From Dastarcus helophoroides (lineage: Eukaryota; Arthropoda; Insecta; Coleoptera; Bothrideridae): a stretch of DNA of 64,000 nucleotides. Each line of letters begins with the position of its first letter. Positions within the stretch are counted from its first letter, which is position 1. The notes under the pieces were generated by a model. It saw only the letters and a program-made list of their open reading frames with translations. It did no database searches and had not been told where the DNA came from. The stretch is taken from positions 40,723,435 to 40,787,434 of the forward strand of contig CM053325.1 of assembly GCA_028583605.1 (NCBI GenBank), in the 5' to 3' direction. Both the position numbers and the translations under genes were made by a program. Shown piece by piece: positions 13,801 to 28,800 of this stretch.

Positions 13801-16800
13801 CCCAAATCAAGAACAATCGGTCTAGTGAACGGATATAATGTAAGTCGCATCGTGATTGGTCGATTGACCAATCACGGCAAGCGACAAGGACGAATTTCAT
13901 TTTTAAGTTCAAAATTATCTCATAAAATTTGTCAGGTTGACGTATTTACCGAAAAAAATATTTAAAATTAGTGATTTAGTGCAGAATCAATAAACTGCAT
14001 CCCAGTGGACATTTTCGATGCTGCAAGCGAAATATCCAAGATATTATTACCTTAGAAATCAAATAGTAAATATGAATTTTGTTACGATAAATTTATGACG
14101 TTTCACTGACACAAGGACACTTGATATAAAATATATTAGAAAATGTAAATGTCATATGAAAAATTATTGATTGGTTAAATTGTATTTTTGTTTTTGATGG
14201 ATCATAGTCATGGGAAAAATTCGGTGTACAACTCGAGTGGATTGTCCATGTCGCACTCGAACTGCGTCGTACTGAAACTTGGTTCTCGTTCGATATGTAC
14301 CGGGTGGCCAATTAAGAGAGGACGCCGGCTATATCTCAGTAAATCCAACAGCTTTGAAAAAAAAATTCAATAAGCCCTGAGAAGTCGCTGGAATAAATTT
14401 TGAAGTTCTAAAATGACCGCTAGGTGCCGTAATACGTAGGTAGGACTGAATAGAAAATTAGGATTTTCTCGAAATTTTGCTTAATTAAGGTATATTGAAA
14501 ATACATGCATTGTAGTCCTATAGTAATTTTGACGTACTTATGTTTTACAGTTTTTGTTATATCTCTAAAAATAAAGTGCTGGGGAGACATAGGAAAAAAA
14601 ATTTTAAATACCATTTACTTCAGTTAAATTAAATAAAGAGTGTTATTTATTTATTTATTCTATCGAAGGTACTATCATATGTTTTTAGTTTAAAATTATT
14701 GTCGCTGCTACAGCGCGTTATAAAAAATGGTAACCAATTTTACCGTTTTTCTAAAAAAAAAAAAAATAGAATGATATGTCAATTTTGATATTTTAAAATG
14801 GAGAATTGAAAGCCCCAGATATCAGTGAAAACCGCAACTCGATATCTGCTGCCTAACAGTCCATTTTCAAACAGTGAATTCTCTGACGAATGAACAACAC
14901 TGCAAATTTAACTTTTGTACTGTACTAGTCTGCCAATTTAACCAATTCTGTATCTTTAATAATAACAAAGTTAGCAATGCTGCAGACTTAATTTGAATCA
15001 CCCTGTATAGATTTAAAGTTAGAATTTTTTTCCGAAGGTTTGAAAACAGAAAAAATCAAAATATCTGATTTTAAGCCAAATTTATAAGATAATTTTGTTC
15101 TTATTTTTTTAGTATCTTAAATATTTCTTTCGAATCAAAATATTGTGTTTAAGAAATTTTGAAAAATTTCTACTATCTAAGATGCACCTTTTGAACATCA
15201 TTTGCAGAGATAATAAACCAATAATTTTAGTACTTTATACCGGGTGTTTTTTTTTAGTTGGGAGGTTACCTTTATATGGAATACTGCTTATTATAAAGGC
15301 AAACTGATTTTGTCGATGGGACTAATCGGGGTTAAACTATCTTCTAAAAATATTTTCAACTTCCCCCCACTACCGATTATACCGGAAGTAGACATCAACT
15401 TTCTTATTTTAAATGGCAACCCACAAATTTTATGTTTTATTTGGATTTTACGTAAAAAAATAAGGTGAGTTTATGTATACATGTTTATCGCTACCTTTGA
15501 TTGTTTTAAAGATATTTCAATTTTTCTAAAAAAAATGACAGAAAAGAGGGTTATTTTGACTCTTTGAATCTTTTTTATTATTTGCAGTAAAAACATGAAA
15601 TTTGGGTTGAAGTCAGGAAATATTATAGAGACTATAATAACGTAAACAGATTTTACATTTATTATACAGAGTGATGGAAAATTTATAATCTTTGCTGTTT
15701 TTGTTTTATTCAAAAAAACTGTTTTTTTAAATGGGAACTATATGTTTTTTAATCATTTTTGAATTCTTCACATAAAAAGAAGAAAAAAGTTATATTACTT
15801 ATTTTTTAAAATTTTGTGCCGTTACAGAGGTATTTTACATAAATCTCAAAATAAAAAAAATCAAACATTTCTTGTTTGTTCAAGTAGGAAATTAACTGTG
15901 GGCAATAAAATCTTAAAGAATTAATCATAATAAGTAATAGGAAATAAAAATAATTTACAAAAAATTTACATCACGAACAACAAGGGCGATCTTCTCTTTC
16001 AATACATTTAAAGACATATTTAAAAATTTCGAATTGAGTAACGTTTTTAAGCACATCCGATTGTTCCTAGCAATATGCTTGTCATGCAGTAGTCGTAAAA
16101 AAAATTACTAAAAAATTTCCATTTTGATTTTCATTGTAAATTTAACGCTTAAAAATCCTGAGTTCTAATCTAACAGCATAACAGTTAAAGGACGAATTTT
16201 CTTGAACATCTGTTGTTGATTTTGATTACTCCAAAAATGAGAAGTCTGTTTAACAAACCATTTTTACGAAACTTACATTCGTGGCTACCTAAACATTTTT
16301 CAGTAAGTATTCTAACAATTAGCCAAAAACTTATTCGTCTTGTGCGGTTATCTTTTAAATGTTATTTAGCCTAAAATTTTTAAGCCTTGTGGTTGTGTTT
16401 TTTTTTGAAAATTTTGTTGACTACCACCATGTTGCTACTAGAGAAAAAAAGATATATTTTTCTTTTTCGTTTTGCATTATATCTCTGTAACGATGCAGAA
16501 TTTTAAAAAATTAGTCATATAACTTTTTTCTTCTTTTTACGTGAGGAATCCAAAAATGTTTAAAAAACACATAGTTCCCATTTAAAAAAACAGAGTCTTT
16601 TTGAATAAAACAAAAACAATAAAGATCACAAAATTTCCATCACCCTGTGTAATAAATGTAAAACTTGATTACGTTATTATAGTCTCCATAATATTTCATA
16701 ACTTCAACCCAAATTTCATGTTTTTATTGCAAATAATAAAAAAGATACAGAGTCAAAATAACCTTCTTTTCTGTCAGTTTTTTCCGAAAAATTGAAATAT

Positions 16801-19800
16801 CTTATGTACATGTGTACATAAACTCATCTTATTTTTCTACGTAGAATCCAAATAAAATATAAAATTTGGGGGTTGCTATTTAAAATAAGAAAGTTGATGT
16901 CTACTTCCGGTATAACCGGAAGTGGGAGGAAGTTGAAAATATTTTTGAAAGGTAGTTTAGTTCCGATTAGCCATATCGACAAAATCAGTTTACCTTTATA
17001 AGGAGTGATACTCCATATAAAGGTAACCTCCCAACTAAAAAAAAACACCCGGTATAAATTCCTACGTAATTTTTCCAAATTTTTCATTTTTTCAGAAGAA
17101 AACACAATTGCATCTAGGAGAAAAAAGATGCGGATATAAGTTGTATTTTTGTTAATGGAACGTCCTGTATATTTTTAATTGGTTGAATAAAAAATTAAAT
17201 TGCCTTTAAAAATATATTACTTGACATATCTGACATTAACAGTTCATGATTTAAACGTGGTTGTATTTTAACATAAATAATCAACGTCACTATCACGAAC
17301 TTTAGTCAAACAGTAATGGGCAAAGAATAATATTTTTAAGCATCGTTTTTAACTCGCCATTATTTTCTCTCAAACAGGTAACATTGTAGTATTTGATTTT
17401 TAAAATTTGATAGTTTTTGTAAATCATTAAATGTAATGGCACTCGAATTATAACCACATTTAAATAGTGCAAGATATGTCTAAATGTTATTATATCGGGT
17501 ATAACAGGATCATGGTACACCCCCTATTTTTTCTTTATTTATGAAGATTAAATTTTCAAATTTGATACACTTGATGTATTTCTAAAAAAGTAAGTTTATA
17601 TCAACACTCTGTATATGATTGGTACAATAATATGAAAATAATTTTAAAATGTGTTCCCTATAGATGTACACCACTGGACAAAATTTCATTTTGATATCTT
17701 CTCAGGCTTAGGAGCTATCTTCCGTCCACACTAATGGATAAGTACGTTTTTGGAATCTGCGCAATTTTCTGGATACAACACACATAAAATAAGTAATTTT
17801 TAAAGGATACAAAATTTTTTGATCCCATTTTATTTTTCAGTCTAGGTCATGACGCGTCCTAATTAGCGCTAACTGACCACATTAGCGCTGCAAAAAAATT
17901 AAATTAGGAAAGGTAAGGAGTGTCTTTTTCTAAATTTGTTTTCCGCAGCTATTTTATGTTCTTATTGAATAACTCCTTAAATAAATTTAAACCGAATATT
18001 TTGAATGCATTTGGCTCTAACTTCAGTTCTATTGATTTCACAGCAAAAATGAAAATATGGTCAGATTCGCCATTTTATACTTTATACTTTTTGGTGGTAC
18101 CATAGTACCAATATGGTGCCATTTAAGAAAATGAAGTTATGACATAAAACCATTTTTGTTAACTTTATCACATAATAAAAGAATGAAATACTTCTTTTTT
18201 CACGTGATTTGATTTTTCTAGCGTTAATGTTGGCCATTAGAATTAATTAGAATAATTCATAGCCTTCTAAGACGAACAATAAAATAGAACCAAAAAAATT
18301 TTCGATTCTTTAAAATTCACTTGTTTTAAGTGCATTGTATTCAGAAAATTGTGCAGATTCCAAAAATGTAATAATATGCAGGGTGTTCCATTTAAAAATC
18401 AAAAGTTCGTATCAGTTTTAGCGAAAGTGACAGCAAAAGGGACGTCATTTTTATGTCAAAATTTGACATTTCATAAGTACATCAAGGTTAGTAAGTTTGA
18501 AATGTTTATCTTTATAAATAAAAAAAAAAGGTAGTGTACCATGATCCTGTTACACCCGATATATTCGTAAAGAAAATTTAATTCTCTATCCAATCGCACA
18601 AAAATGTACAGGGTGTTCCATTAAAAAAATAAAATTTAAATCCATATCTTTTTTTTCTTACGTCCAATTGTACTCTGCAAATAATGTTCAAAAAGGGGGT
18701 GCGTTTTAGATTGAACAAGGTGTACACTCGATATTTAATGTCAGTTATCCAGATAGCCTTCTGGCCTAAAAAACCTCCAGTAATAAATCATAAAAGAGAA
18801 AATATAAACAAATTTGCGTCTGAAGAGGTTTGAACCTTCGACCCCTGGATCATTTTTGAAAGTTTGAAGTTGAATAATTTCTTGACCAACTACTTACACC
18901 ACTGAAGCTTGGAAAAATGTTTCAAATATTAGTTGTATTTACCGCGGGAAGAGGGGTTCACTAACCACGACTTTATTTTTTCAAATTAAATGATATGTCA
19001 AGCACTACTTTTCTGATTGTCAAAAGTAGAAAAAAGAAAACATGTGGATGAGTTACAAGACACTACTATTTAATTTGAAAATTAAAGTTGGGGATTAGTT
19101 CTCATTACTTTGCAGGGAGAAAAATACCATCTCTACCCTAAAACCTGGAAAACCTACCTATTTCGAGAATTTTATGAGAAATTGAAACAATTTTATTGAA
19201 TTTAGTCCACATTATACATAATGTCCCATTTTCGGCCCTTTTCGGGGATGCTGGAGCTATTATTAAAGACAGAGTGTTGGGGTTTTTACTTTAAGGTCCT
19301 ACTTTTTGATCAAATGAAAGATTCATGAGTCAAATTTGTCATGACTGACCAACTCTTCACTTTTTAGATATGATTTAGTTCCACTGTATTCTCATCAATC
19401 AAAAAGGTAAAAGCTGGTACATTTTTTACGCTAAGTGGCGTAGTCACATTTTTGAGATATTATATAAAGTTGAGGTTGCTAGCCCTTAGGGATGAAGGAG
19501 TGGAGGGTTGAAAAATATATGTTTAAGTGGCAATTTAGAAATAAAAATCGACCTGTCCAAGCATTTTTCTGAACTAGGTTTGTTCGCGGTTTTATAGAAT
19601 TTATTCGTTACTTCGGGAAGCACGGTATAATATAAACATCTGGTCTTTTGCATCGCGTACTACGTTACAAGATGCACCTCGACATACCGTATAAGTCTAT
19701 TGTGGTTAAAAGGGAGTATACTGAAAGTCCCATATCCCCAAAAAGTGCCGAAAATGGGACACCCTGTACATACAGTCTAGAGCAGTGTAACATAGTCGAT

Positions 19801-22800
19801 TTTTAAGAAACCATTCTTGAACTTGCAGAGTTGTGTGACAAAAATATCGTAACTATTACTCTACTATCTAGTATTTACATGAACAAAAATGATCAACATC
19901 AGAGAAGTGTTAACAACAGGTAATATACTAGGCAATATTATGAAATGTCACTTACGTGGTATTCCCAAAAGCACAGAAATGGTTCCCCTTTCACCAGGTT
20001 TCAGCAAAGGAACAGGAACTACTTTTTCTATAGGCCTCAATCCAACAGTACCCCAAGTATATTGTAGATTTGTCTGTAAATAAATAACCAAAGAAAATTA
20101 ATTAATGGAAAATCTTCAGCTTTGAGAATCACTTAAAGTTTATATAATTTATTTATTTATATATTTGATTTAGATTATGTGAACATAAGGTAGCTGGTCG
20201 CCAAACTAGAATTTAAAAATGATGATCTCCAATAGCTGCAAAACATAACCTGAACTCAAAAATACAAAGTAGAAATATTACACATTTACAATAATAATCA
20301 AATAGTTATTTGTATGCCTAGGCCGCAAAGTAACTCTTTAGCGCACTGAGAGAAGTATTGCTAAAGAGTTACGCGGACAAGGCATACACAACATTTTTTG
20401 TGCAATCCAAAAATATGTAGTTATATAAAAATTATTGCTTTTAAAAAGCCGTAATTAAATATGACGTATATAGAAAGGTGGCGTTCATATATCCCAGCTG
20501 TCAGTATTTCCAAAGTTACTGATAAATAAAACATCTACTATAAACTAAAGTTTCCACATCTAGTACGTTGCTGTCATTTTTTGTCATATTTACGTTTGTT
20601 CCTTACTTGATTAGTATTTTAAACATATATTTAATACTTCTATATTGCCACCTCCCTATTCGATTACGGTAAAATCTCCGGGACTGGCGAGTTTGGCGCA
20701 ATGGTCAGTCAATTCGAATTACGACGCGCGAGGATAACTGACAATTTTCGCACACTTTCGACGCATGCATTTAACGGATACACTCGGATGTTTTTGTGCA
20801 CATCTGATTTCTTTTATTGTTAAATCCTACTTTCGAAACGCCTAAGAACGGAATAGTGAATAGCTGAATATTTGTCAAGGTTAAATATCAATTTGGCAGG
20901 TACGAATCAAGTAAGGAACATAGAGTAGAGGCGCCAGTAACCGGCCACTCACCAGTGGTCGGCCATCACAATTTTATTTGTATCTAACAAACTTATTTAT
21001 TGAAATATATCTTTTTTTTATCAGGTTTATGTAGTAAAAACATATAAGTTTTTTTATGCAAGTAGTGTGCTCTATTTAGAGTCAATGATAAAAAATTTAG
21101 GAAATATTAAATATGCATCCGACTACTGAACCACTCTTTAAAGTGGTCAACTACTGGTATGATTACCTTACGTAAACATGGCAAAAAATCCAACATACTA
21201 GAGGGAAAACTTTTTGTACAATTGATATAAGTAATAATACAAATTATACAATCAATGTTAACATTTATTCTGCATTATGAGTTTCAGAACAAAAAGTTTG
21301 TAAAAACTCTATCTGAAATATAAAATTTAGAAGTATTTTAAATGATTCTTTCTATATTTTAGAAACGTCACCGTCTATTTATTTCGCGTCCATAGCTAGC
21401 AACTGAGAAATTACATTTTGGGTCCGCTCTAGGAGCTGCAAAATAGTAATTGCGCGCCCGGTTGCACAAAAAATTGATTTTTTGGAAATCACAATATTTC
21501 AGGACAATCTATGCTAACAAATAGAGGATTTTTGAGATACATCTTTAATAGAGGCTTTGGATGGATACTAACATCTTTCTCCAGTGATGCTCTAAAGCAA
21601 AATTCGCCTGCACAAGTCAAGATTTTTGCAACATTATGGAATTTTCATACATTATTTTGTTGAAATTATTTGTAAATAATGCTGCCATTTAAACTTAAAC
21701 TCCACCAAATAAATAAAAGATAATAGTTTGGCATTATTAAGGTTGATATTGGTGTCATTATTATGGTAAAATAAATACTATACTTATACAAATTATTTAT
21801 TACTATTTTAACAGCACCTGTGAAGTCCAGGATCGACTGCCATTATTAATAACTTCCCATTTATGCATGTAAACTTCTCCACCGACCATGTGTGGAACGA
21901 TTGTGGGAAATTCTTTCACAGGTGCGGCATTCCACTCGTCAATTTCGTATTTTTCCTTTGTTCTTGTAATTCCTTTCAACCCCGCATGACTCGCATCACT
22001 GTCGCTTGATTTTGTAAAAAGAGCCATTTTCTTCTCCTTCATTTTCTTGGTTTTAGACTCCAATTTTTCCAATTTATTTTCCAACTTACGCTCCAATTTT
22101 AGCGATTTTGCAATATCTTTTCTATAAAAAAAAAAAAGTTAAAGCGGGTCAATGTATGCGATGACATTTTCTGATGCTGTAGCTTATTCTTTTCAACATT
22201 TTGAGAAAAATTTTCAAAATTTTGGCTTGATATTAAACTTTTCGAATTTTATTAGAAATATTACTATAAGCCACTAAATGGTTTCGCTTTACTAAATAAA
22301 GCCACTTTGAACTACTTGCCAAACCTAATCAAAAATATGAAAAATTTTAACAAAATTGCATTTTTCCGAATTACTGTATAATTTTGGTAATCCGACACCC
22401 CGCTAATCCGAACCTCGCTAATCCAAACCTCGCTAATGTAAACCTCTCTAATCCGAACCTCGCTTATCCGAACCTGGATAATCAGACATCCCGATAATCC
22501 GAAAATTCAGTACATTGATAACATATTTTTTTAAATATCTTTTATTTTCATTTATATAATTTTGATAATAACAGGTTTTTTAATACCCAGTAACCCAAAA
22601 TAGACAAAATCAAAGACTAGACTGTATACAAATATAAAAGATATAAAAACTAGAAATAATAATTGTAATTTAATGAAATGTTTATTTTTGATATTACAAT
22701 TTGCAAATTGAAAAAAGCTGTTATGTTATAATTTTGTTTTCACTTGTCGGCAGTCCCCAAAACTACCCAATTTTTTTAAAAATACAGACTGGGCCACACT

Positions 22801-25800
22801 GAACGCTATGGTCTCTAGGAACTATGGAGGACCATATTTTAAAAAATAAACATAGTAGTTACAGTGCATCCCATCGGGAATCGCCGCGATCGATAGCTGG
22901 CAAAGTACCCATCTAAAATATTTGAAAATTTAAAAACTTAGCAAAGACGGTAGGACCAACACAATTAAAATATTCGCAAAGTCGTAGTATTTCCGGTTAT
23001 ACCAGAAGTTGACACTAACTTCGTTATTTTAAATGAAACACACTAAATATTTTTGGATTTTTAGATTTAATTTAATATTTTAAAGCCATTTTAAATAACA
23101 AACATTGTTCCTAAAATTTATAGTTTAGATAATTGGATTTTTATACAAAAATTTGACAGATGCAAGGTTCCGCGAAATTCTTGTATCTTTTTCCAGAAAC
23201 TAGATATTTATTTTATTTAGTATCTGAGTGGAACATATACGAAGCTATCTTGCACAACTTTCGTAAGTTCAAACACATTATACCAAATGTTGAATTCAGG
23301 TCTGCATATTTTGGTAAATTCAAACAGCGATAACTTTGTTATCTCAAATGGAGCACCCTATATTTTATTAGCCTACCTTATGTAGTTATCTTTCACCTAA
23401 TATATATGCGACGTTAGAGTAGAAATAATCTCTATCGACAATTATACTGCCAGGAAAGCATTTGTCAAATTATTTATAGTTTATTTTAGAGTGTGTGGTA
23501 AAGCTAAAATGAGAACATGCCTGACCATCTTTTTTAGTAATGAGAATTATTTTAAATTGTTTAGTTTATTATTTTCTGAGGATGTAACAGAGTAATACCA
23601 CAAACATGTGATACAGTCATGAATTTGCTCGATATAAATTTGTTCGATATCCAATAAAGCCTCCATGAAATCCAGTAAAGCGAATGGTAGAAAATCTCAC
23701 AAATTTCGACTCCGAAAAAGAGAAATCAGATAAAAGAAAATCTGTTGTTGATAATAAAAGTGTTGAAACAGGATTTCCAAATATGTCAACTAGTCAGGTT
23801 TTAATTTTAGCTTCATCACATTCTATGAACTACTATAAGTAATTTTACTAATTGTTTCATAATTTTAATGTCGATATCGATTATTTCTTTTTTTAGGTAC
23901 ATTTCATTTGTTTCTACTTATTATGTCACTGGTATGATACTCAATAAGAATTCAATGACCGTGCAATAAAAAAAATTATTTCCAAAAGTTGTAAAAGAAA
24001 CTACCGCAATGCCTATATCAGTTAAAAGATAATTTAAATCTGCATTACATAGATCAAAAAAATATAGGATTTTCTATTTGAGATAACAAAGTTATCGTTG
24101 TTTGAATTTACCAAAATGTACAGTCGTGAAATCACCACTCTATATTTATGTTTTTTAATCTATGAAAGTTGTGCAAGATAGTTTCGTATGTGTTCTACTT
24201 ACGTACCAAATATGAAATAAATATCTAGTTTCTGGAAAAAGATACAAAGAATTTCATGGAACCTTGCATCTGTCAATTTTTTTATAAAAATCCAATTATC
24301 TCAAAAACTATAAATTTTAAGAACAATGTTTGTTATTCAAAGTGGCCTTAAAATATTAAATTAAATCCAAAAAGCAAAAATATATAAGGTACCTCATTTA
24401 AAATAACAAAGTTTGTGTCAACTTCTGGTATTATGACTTTGCGAATATTTTAATTAAGTTGGCTAAGTTGTTAGTTTTTATATTTTTTGGAAAAGTACTT
24501 TGTCAGATATCGATTGCGGCGATTCCCGGTGGGACACACTGTATAGGACGCTAGGGTCTATATGCTAAAAATATTTCCAAATATGCAGGATCCTCCAGAA
24601 AATTGCTACATATAAAATTTCTGATTTTTTAAATAAGACACTACGTTTTTCTATTCATTTTTACATTAATTTCAAAAAAATAACGTCTATTTTATTAAGT
24701 TTTCCCTAAACCAAAACCTTACCCTGTTTAAGACAACCAGCTTTTTTAGAAAACAATATTTTCAAAGAATAAATTTTACTCCTGAAAGTAAAAAATTTTG
24801 ATAGTGGCGTCTTCAAATTTTTATTTGGCATGCATATTGCTAGCAAATGCATTTGAAATAAATACCTAACTTTATAATAGGATGTTTCAAATTTACCGAA
24901 ACATTTACTCAACATTCGGAGTCCAATTTTCTTGTTAATTTAAATGGAATACTTAGTATTTTCTTTGTTTAAATACTAGAAAATTGAATAAGCTTTCAGA
25001 TGGTGTGCATTGCTTATACCTAAGTTCAATGGTGTGGGAGATAAAATCCATTTTTAATGTGCTGCTTTTAATCCGATATCCAATATAACATTTGATCATA
25101 GTTGGCAAAAAATGTGGATTCAATTAGACGAGACTCCAACTCATTTTCACAATTCCGTAAGGAAATAGTTAAATACGAAATTTTAAAATAAATGAATTGG
25201 AAGAGGCGGTCCTCATAACTGACCACCCAGATCGCAGGATCTAACGCCAATGGACATTTTCCTACGGGAGTATGTAAAAAACATTGTATACAATGTTTCC
25301 CCTACCACCCCCAAAGACATGAAAAATCGAATGTGAAAAGCTTTTAAAACAATTGACGAAAGTATTTTAACAAATGTTAAGTACGCTTTTGGGAAAAGAA
25401 TAAAGCTTTGTCTAAAACAAAATGATTCCGAAGCCTGCCATCCTTGATCAAAATCGTTTTTTGTTGGATTATGATGAAAAATAGTACAATTCGTGAAAAT
25501 AATTATATCACTTGAACTATTGAATGTAGCCATAAAAAACTTACATACCAACTTAAAGATAATTAAATCTGTCAATGCTTAAAATAAAAAGATACTGCAG
25601 GTTCCCTTTAAATTAACGAAGAAAATAACGTCTGAAGTTTAAATAAATGTTCCGGCGAATTTGGAATATCCTTAATTAAATTAGGAACTTGTCTAAACGG
25701 CATTTTCTAGTAAATGGTATGCCAAGTGAAAATTTAAAGACGCCACTATCAACATTATTTACTGTCAGGGATAAAATTTTCCTTTTTAAAAACTTTGTAT

Positions 25801-28800
25801 TAAAAAAAAATTATCTCAAAACGGGTAAGGTTTAAGTATAGGGAAACTTTATAAAAATTAACTTTAAATCTGGAGCTAAATTTAAAAATGAAACGTAAAA
25901 GAAAGTGTCCCATTTAAAAAATCCCAACTGAAAACCCTGTATATTTAAAAATATTTTTAACATGTAGATCCTAGCGTCCCATATTTAACCATATTTTTTA
26001 TTTTTAAAATGATAATAATTACCTTACAGCCCCTAGAGGCCATAGCGTTCAGCTTGACCCACCTGTATAATTAAACATTTTCAGAAATTCCAACTTTGCT
26101 ATTCAATATTTTGACCTTGATCCAAAAATTAATAAAAATATCCCCGAATTTAAAAACACCCAACTTTAGACTCGGCATTTTGGAAAAAGCATATTTCAGG
26201 AGAAATCAAGAATTCAGAAAAATAAAATACGATTTTTAACACTATTTTCAAAAAAATGTCGAAATTTAGGAAAAAAACTGGAACCTTTAAAATAATTTAA
26301 AAAATCGACTTTAGAAATGTCAATTTTAAACTCCAAATTTTAATAACTAATTCGATTTTTCCGAATCTTAAGATTTGTTGTCAAAATTGTAGGAAAGATA
26401 TTTTTACTTTTTTTTTTTCATTAAGGTGTCTTGAAATTTCGAGTCTAAGCTGAAAATTTTAATAACAACTTTCTATACACATGGTGTTCTAAAATTCCCA
26501 AAGGAGCTCATAATTATAAATTCTTTGCAACATTCTAAGGCAAAAAGTTTAACAAAATAATTATGTCAAGTCTGCAACCGTTCTCCAATTAGGTTTCACT
26601 GAATAATAGTAGTAGTAGGCCCAGTAAACCATGAATTATGAAAAACAGTGCTGAATTTATTAATGTGTAATATTAATTAGTTAAATACACTTGTTACTGT
26701 AAAGTTTCTAGATGAACTGAAGGACAAAATAACCAGAAATGGCTCAGAAACTCGCTCCAAGATTTAAACAGATGAGTACGTCTTTTTTGTAAATAAATAT
26801 GGACCATTTTGAACATTTATCTCATTAGTGCAATCTATTTTTTGTAATGTGATGATAAGGTTTGTTTATAGAGTCAAAAATTTAAAACTTTTTATGAGTT
26901 CGCTTTCTTATCTGTTAGTTGAAACAAAAGTTTGCGATTGAATTTAAACAATCTTCCCGATGAGCTGCATAATTTTAATTTAATCGCGATAATTATAACA
27001 AAACGATGATTTTAAAAATCATTTTACATTAAAAAAAATGTCAAAATTTAAAACAAATGAAATTTTTAATAAAATTGGATATGTAAAAATAACACAATTT
27101 TTTAAAAAAATTTCAAATTTGTAAAAGAAGTTGAAATTTTAGAGTTAAAATTTTCAAACAAAGCTATCATTTTGAAAAAATTAAGAAGTTTGAAAAAAAT
27201 CGAAAATTTCCAAACCAAATTTAAAATTTTGAAAAAGTCAAAAATTTTAAAATGAAAATTTTCCAAAACAATCGAAATTTTCAAAAATGTTAAGATTTTC
27301 ACATAAAGTTAAAATTAAAAGTCAAGATTTTTTAAAAAGTCAAAATATATCAAAATTTTGACATTCTTCAAAAAATTCTAAATTTTTCAAAAAGCTAACC
27401 TTTTCATAAATAATCTAAAATTTCAAAAAGAGTAAAAAGAGTAAAAAAAAGTGTCTAAATTTAAAAAAATTGAAGAATTTTCAATCAACTTTTCAAAAGA
27501 CCTAAATTATTGAAAGGTCACTTTACTGAAGACAAAATTATCAGGAAGGCCGAACTGTTTTAAAAATCGCAATTTGAAAAAAAATGTCAAAATTTAGATA
27601 GTCAAAATTATCGAAATATGAATATTGAAGAAAAACCAAAATTGTCAGAAATGCCGAAATTTTCAAAAAAAGACCAACTTTTAAAGAATTAATATTTGGA
27701 CAAAGGCGATGTTTTGAATAGTTAAAATTTTGAAATAACACTCAAATAGTTTTTAAAAAACTGATCGAAATTTTTTTTAAAGTCAAAACTTTCAAGTCAC
27801 AATTTCGGAAAAAAAACTCGACATTTTGAAAAAATAGAAAAATTCAACATTTTACAAAATAATCGAAAATTTAAAAAAAATTTCGGCACTTTAAAAAAAA
27901 GTAACACTTAAAAAAATTGAAATTCTGAAATAAAAGTCTAAATTGAAAAAAAGGAAAATTTAAAAAACCGAAAGTTTTCAAAAGTCAAAATTTTGAAAAA
28001 TAATTCAAATTTAAAAAATAGTCGAAATTGTTTTAAGAATCAAAATGTTTAAAAAGTACCAATTTGTAAAAAAATTTCAAATTTTGAAAAAAGGGAAATG
28101 TTGAAAAAAGTCGAAAATTCAAAACACTGACATTTTGAAAACAGTTTAGCTTTCAATAATTTTACATTTTCAAAAAAAACAAGATTTTAAAAAGGCTAAA
28201 TTTTAGAAAAAAATTGAAGCTTTGAAATATCGAAATTTTCAAAAAACCAGTAATTTTTGGAAAAGTTGCGTCAGAATGTAAACAAGTCGAAATTTAAAAA
28301 AAAGTTAATATTTTCAAAAAATGGAAATGCTGAAAATATGTAATAATTTTCAAAAAAAAATTGAAAATTTTTGACAAAAATTTAAACCTTGAAAAGTCGA
28401 AATTTTCAAAAAACCGATATTTTCAAAAGGTATAAACTTTCGAAAAAATTTAAACTTAAAAAAAGTCGAAATTTAAAAAAAAAGCAAAAAATTTGAAAAA
28501 AGTCGAAAATATGAAAAAAAATTCGAATTTTGTAAAAAAAAATATGAATTTTGATCAATATCTTGAAAAAAAAAAATGAAATTACCTGTAAAAATCGAAA
28601 ATATCGAACTTTTTTTAGGAAATTCATATTATTTTGGTAAGTTTGATTTTTCAAAATATTTACTTTTCGAAAATTTTGATAATTCAAACTTTTTTAAAAA
28701 GCCAAAAATTTTAAAAAGGTTGAAATTTTAATGAAAAACTTGTAATTTTTAAATAACGATATTTTGAGAAAAATTCAACCATTTGAAGAATTCGACATCA

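Larger units (their letters stand above)
13182..19955. other. NBR1 intron 5, 6.8 kb, filled with inverted-repeat elements
   Basis: No exon was recognised. From left to right: diverged relative of the 31785-32233 element (about 13360-13640), truncated MITE copy (14296-14767), large foldback (15240-17051), second foldback (17495-18559), tRNA-like fragment (about 18825-18912) and a small TIR element (19217-19766). Confidence 0.5.

Noticed and set aside
15244..17105. Two similar open frames (about 74 and 93 codons) as a gene pair
   Set aside because: They are mirror images in the arms of one foldback element, open because the arms are the same sequence.
20690..20755. Possible tRNA or SINE (TGGCGCAATGG box)
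   Set aside because: An A-box-like sequence is present, but the B box is poor and no cloverleaf stems are seen.
22386..22505. CRISPR-like repeat array
   Set aside because: Units are head-to-tail without spacers, in a eukaryotic intron.
27102..28687. Phenylalanine-rich minus-strand frames as membrane proteins
   Set aside because: Same satellite-composition artefact as above.
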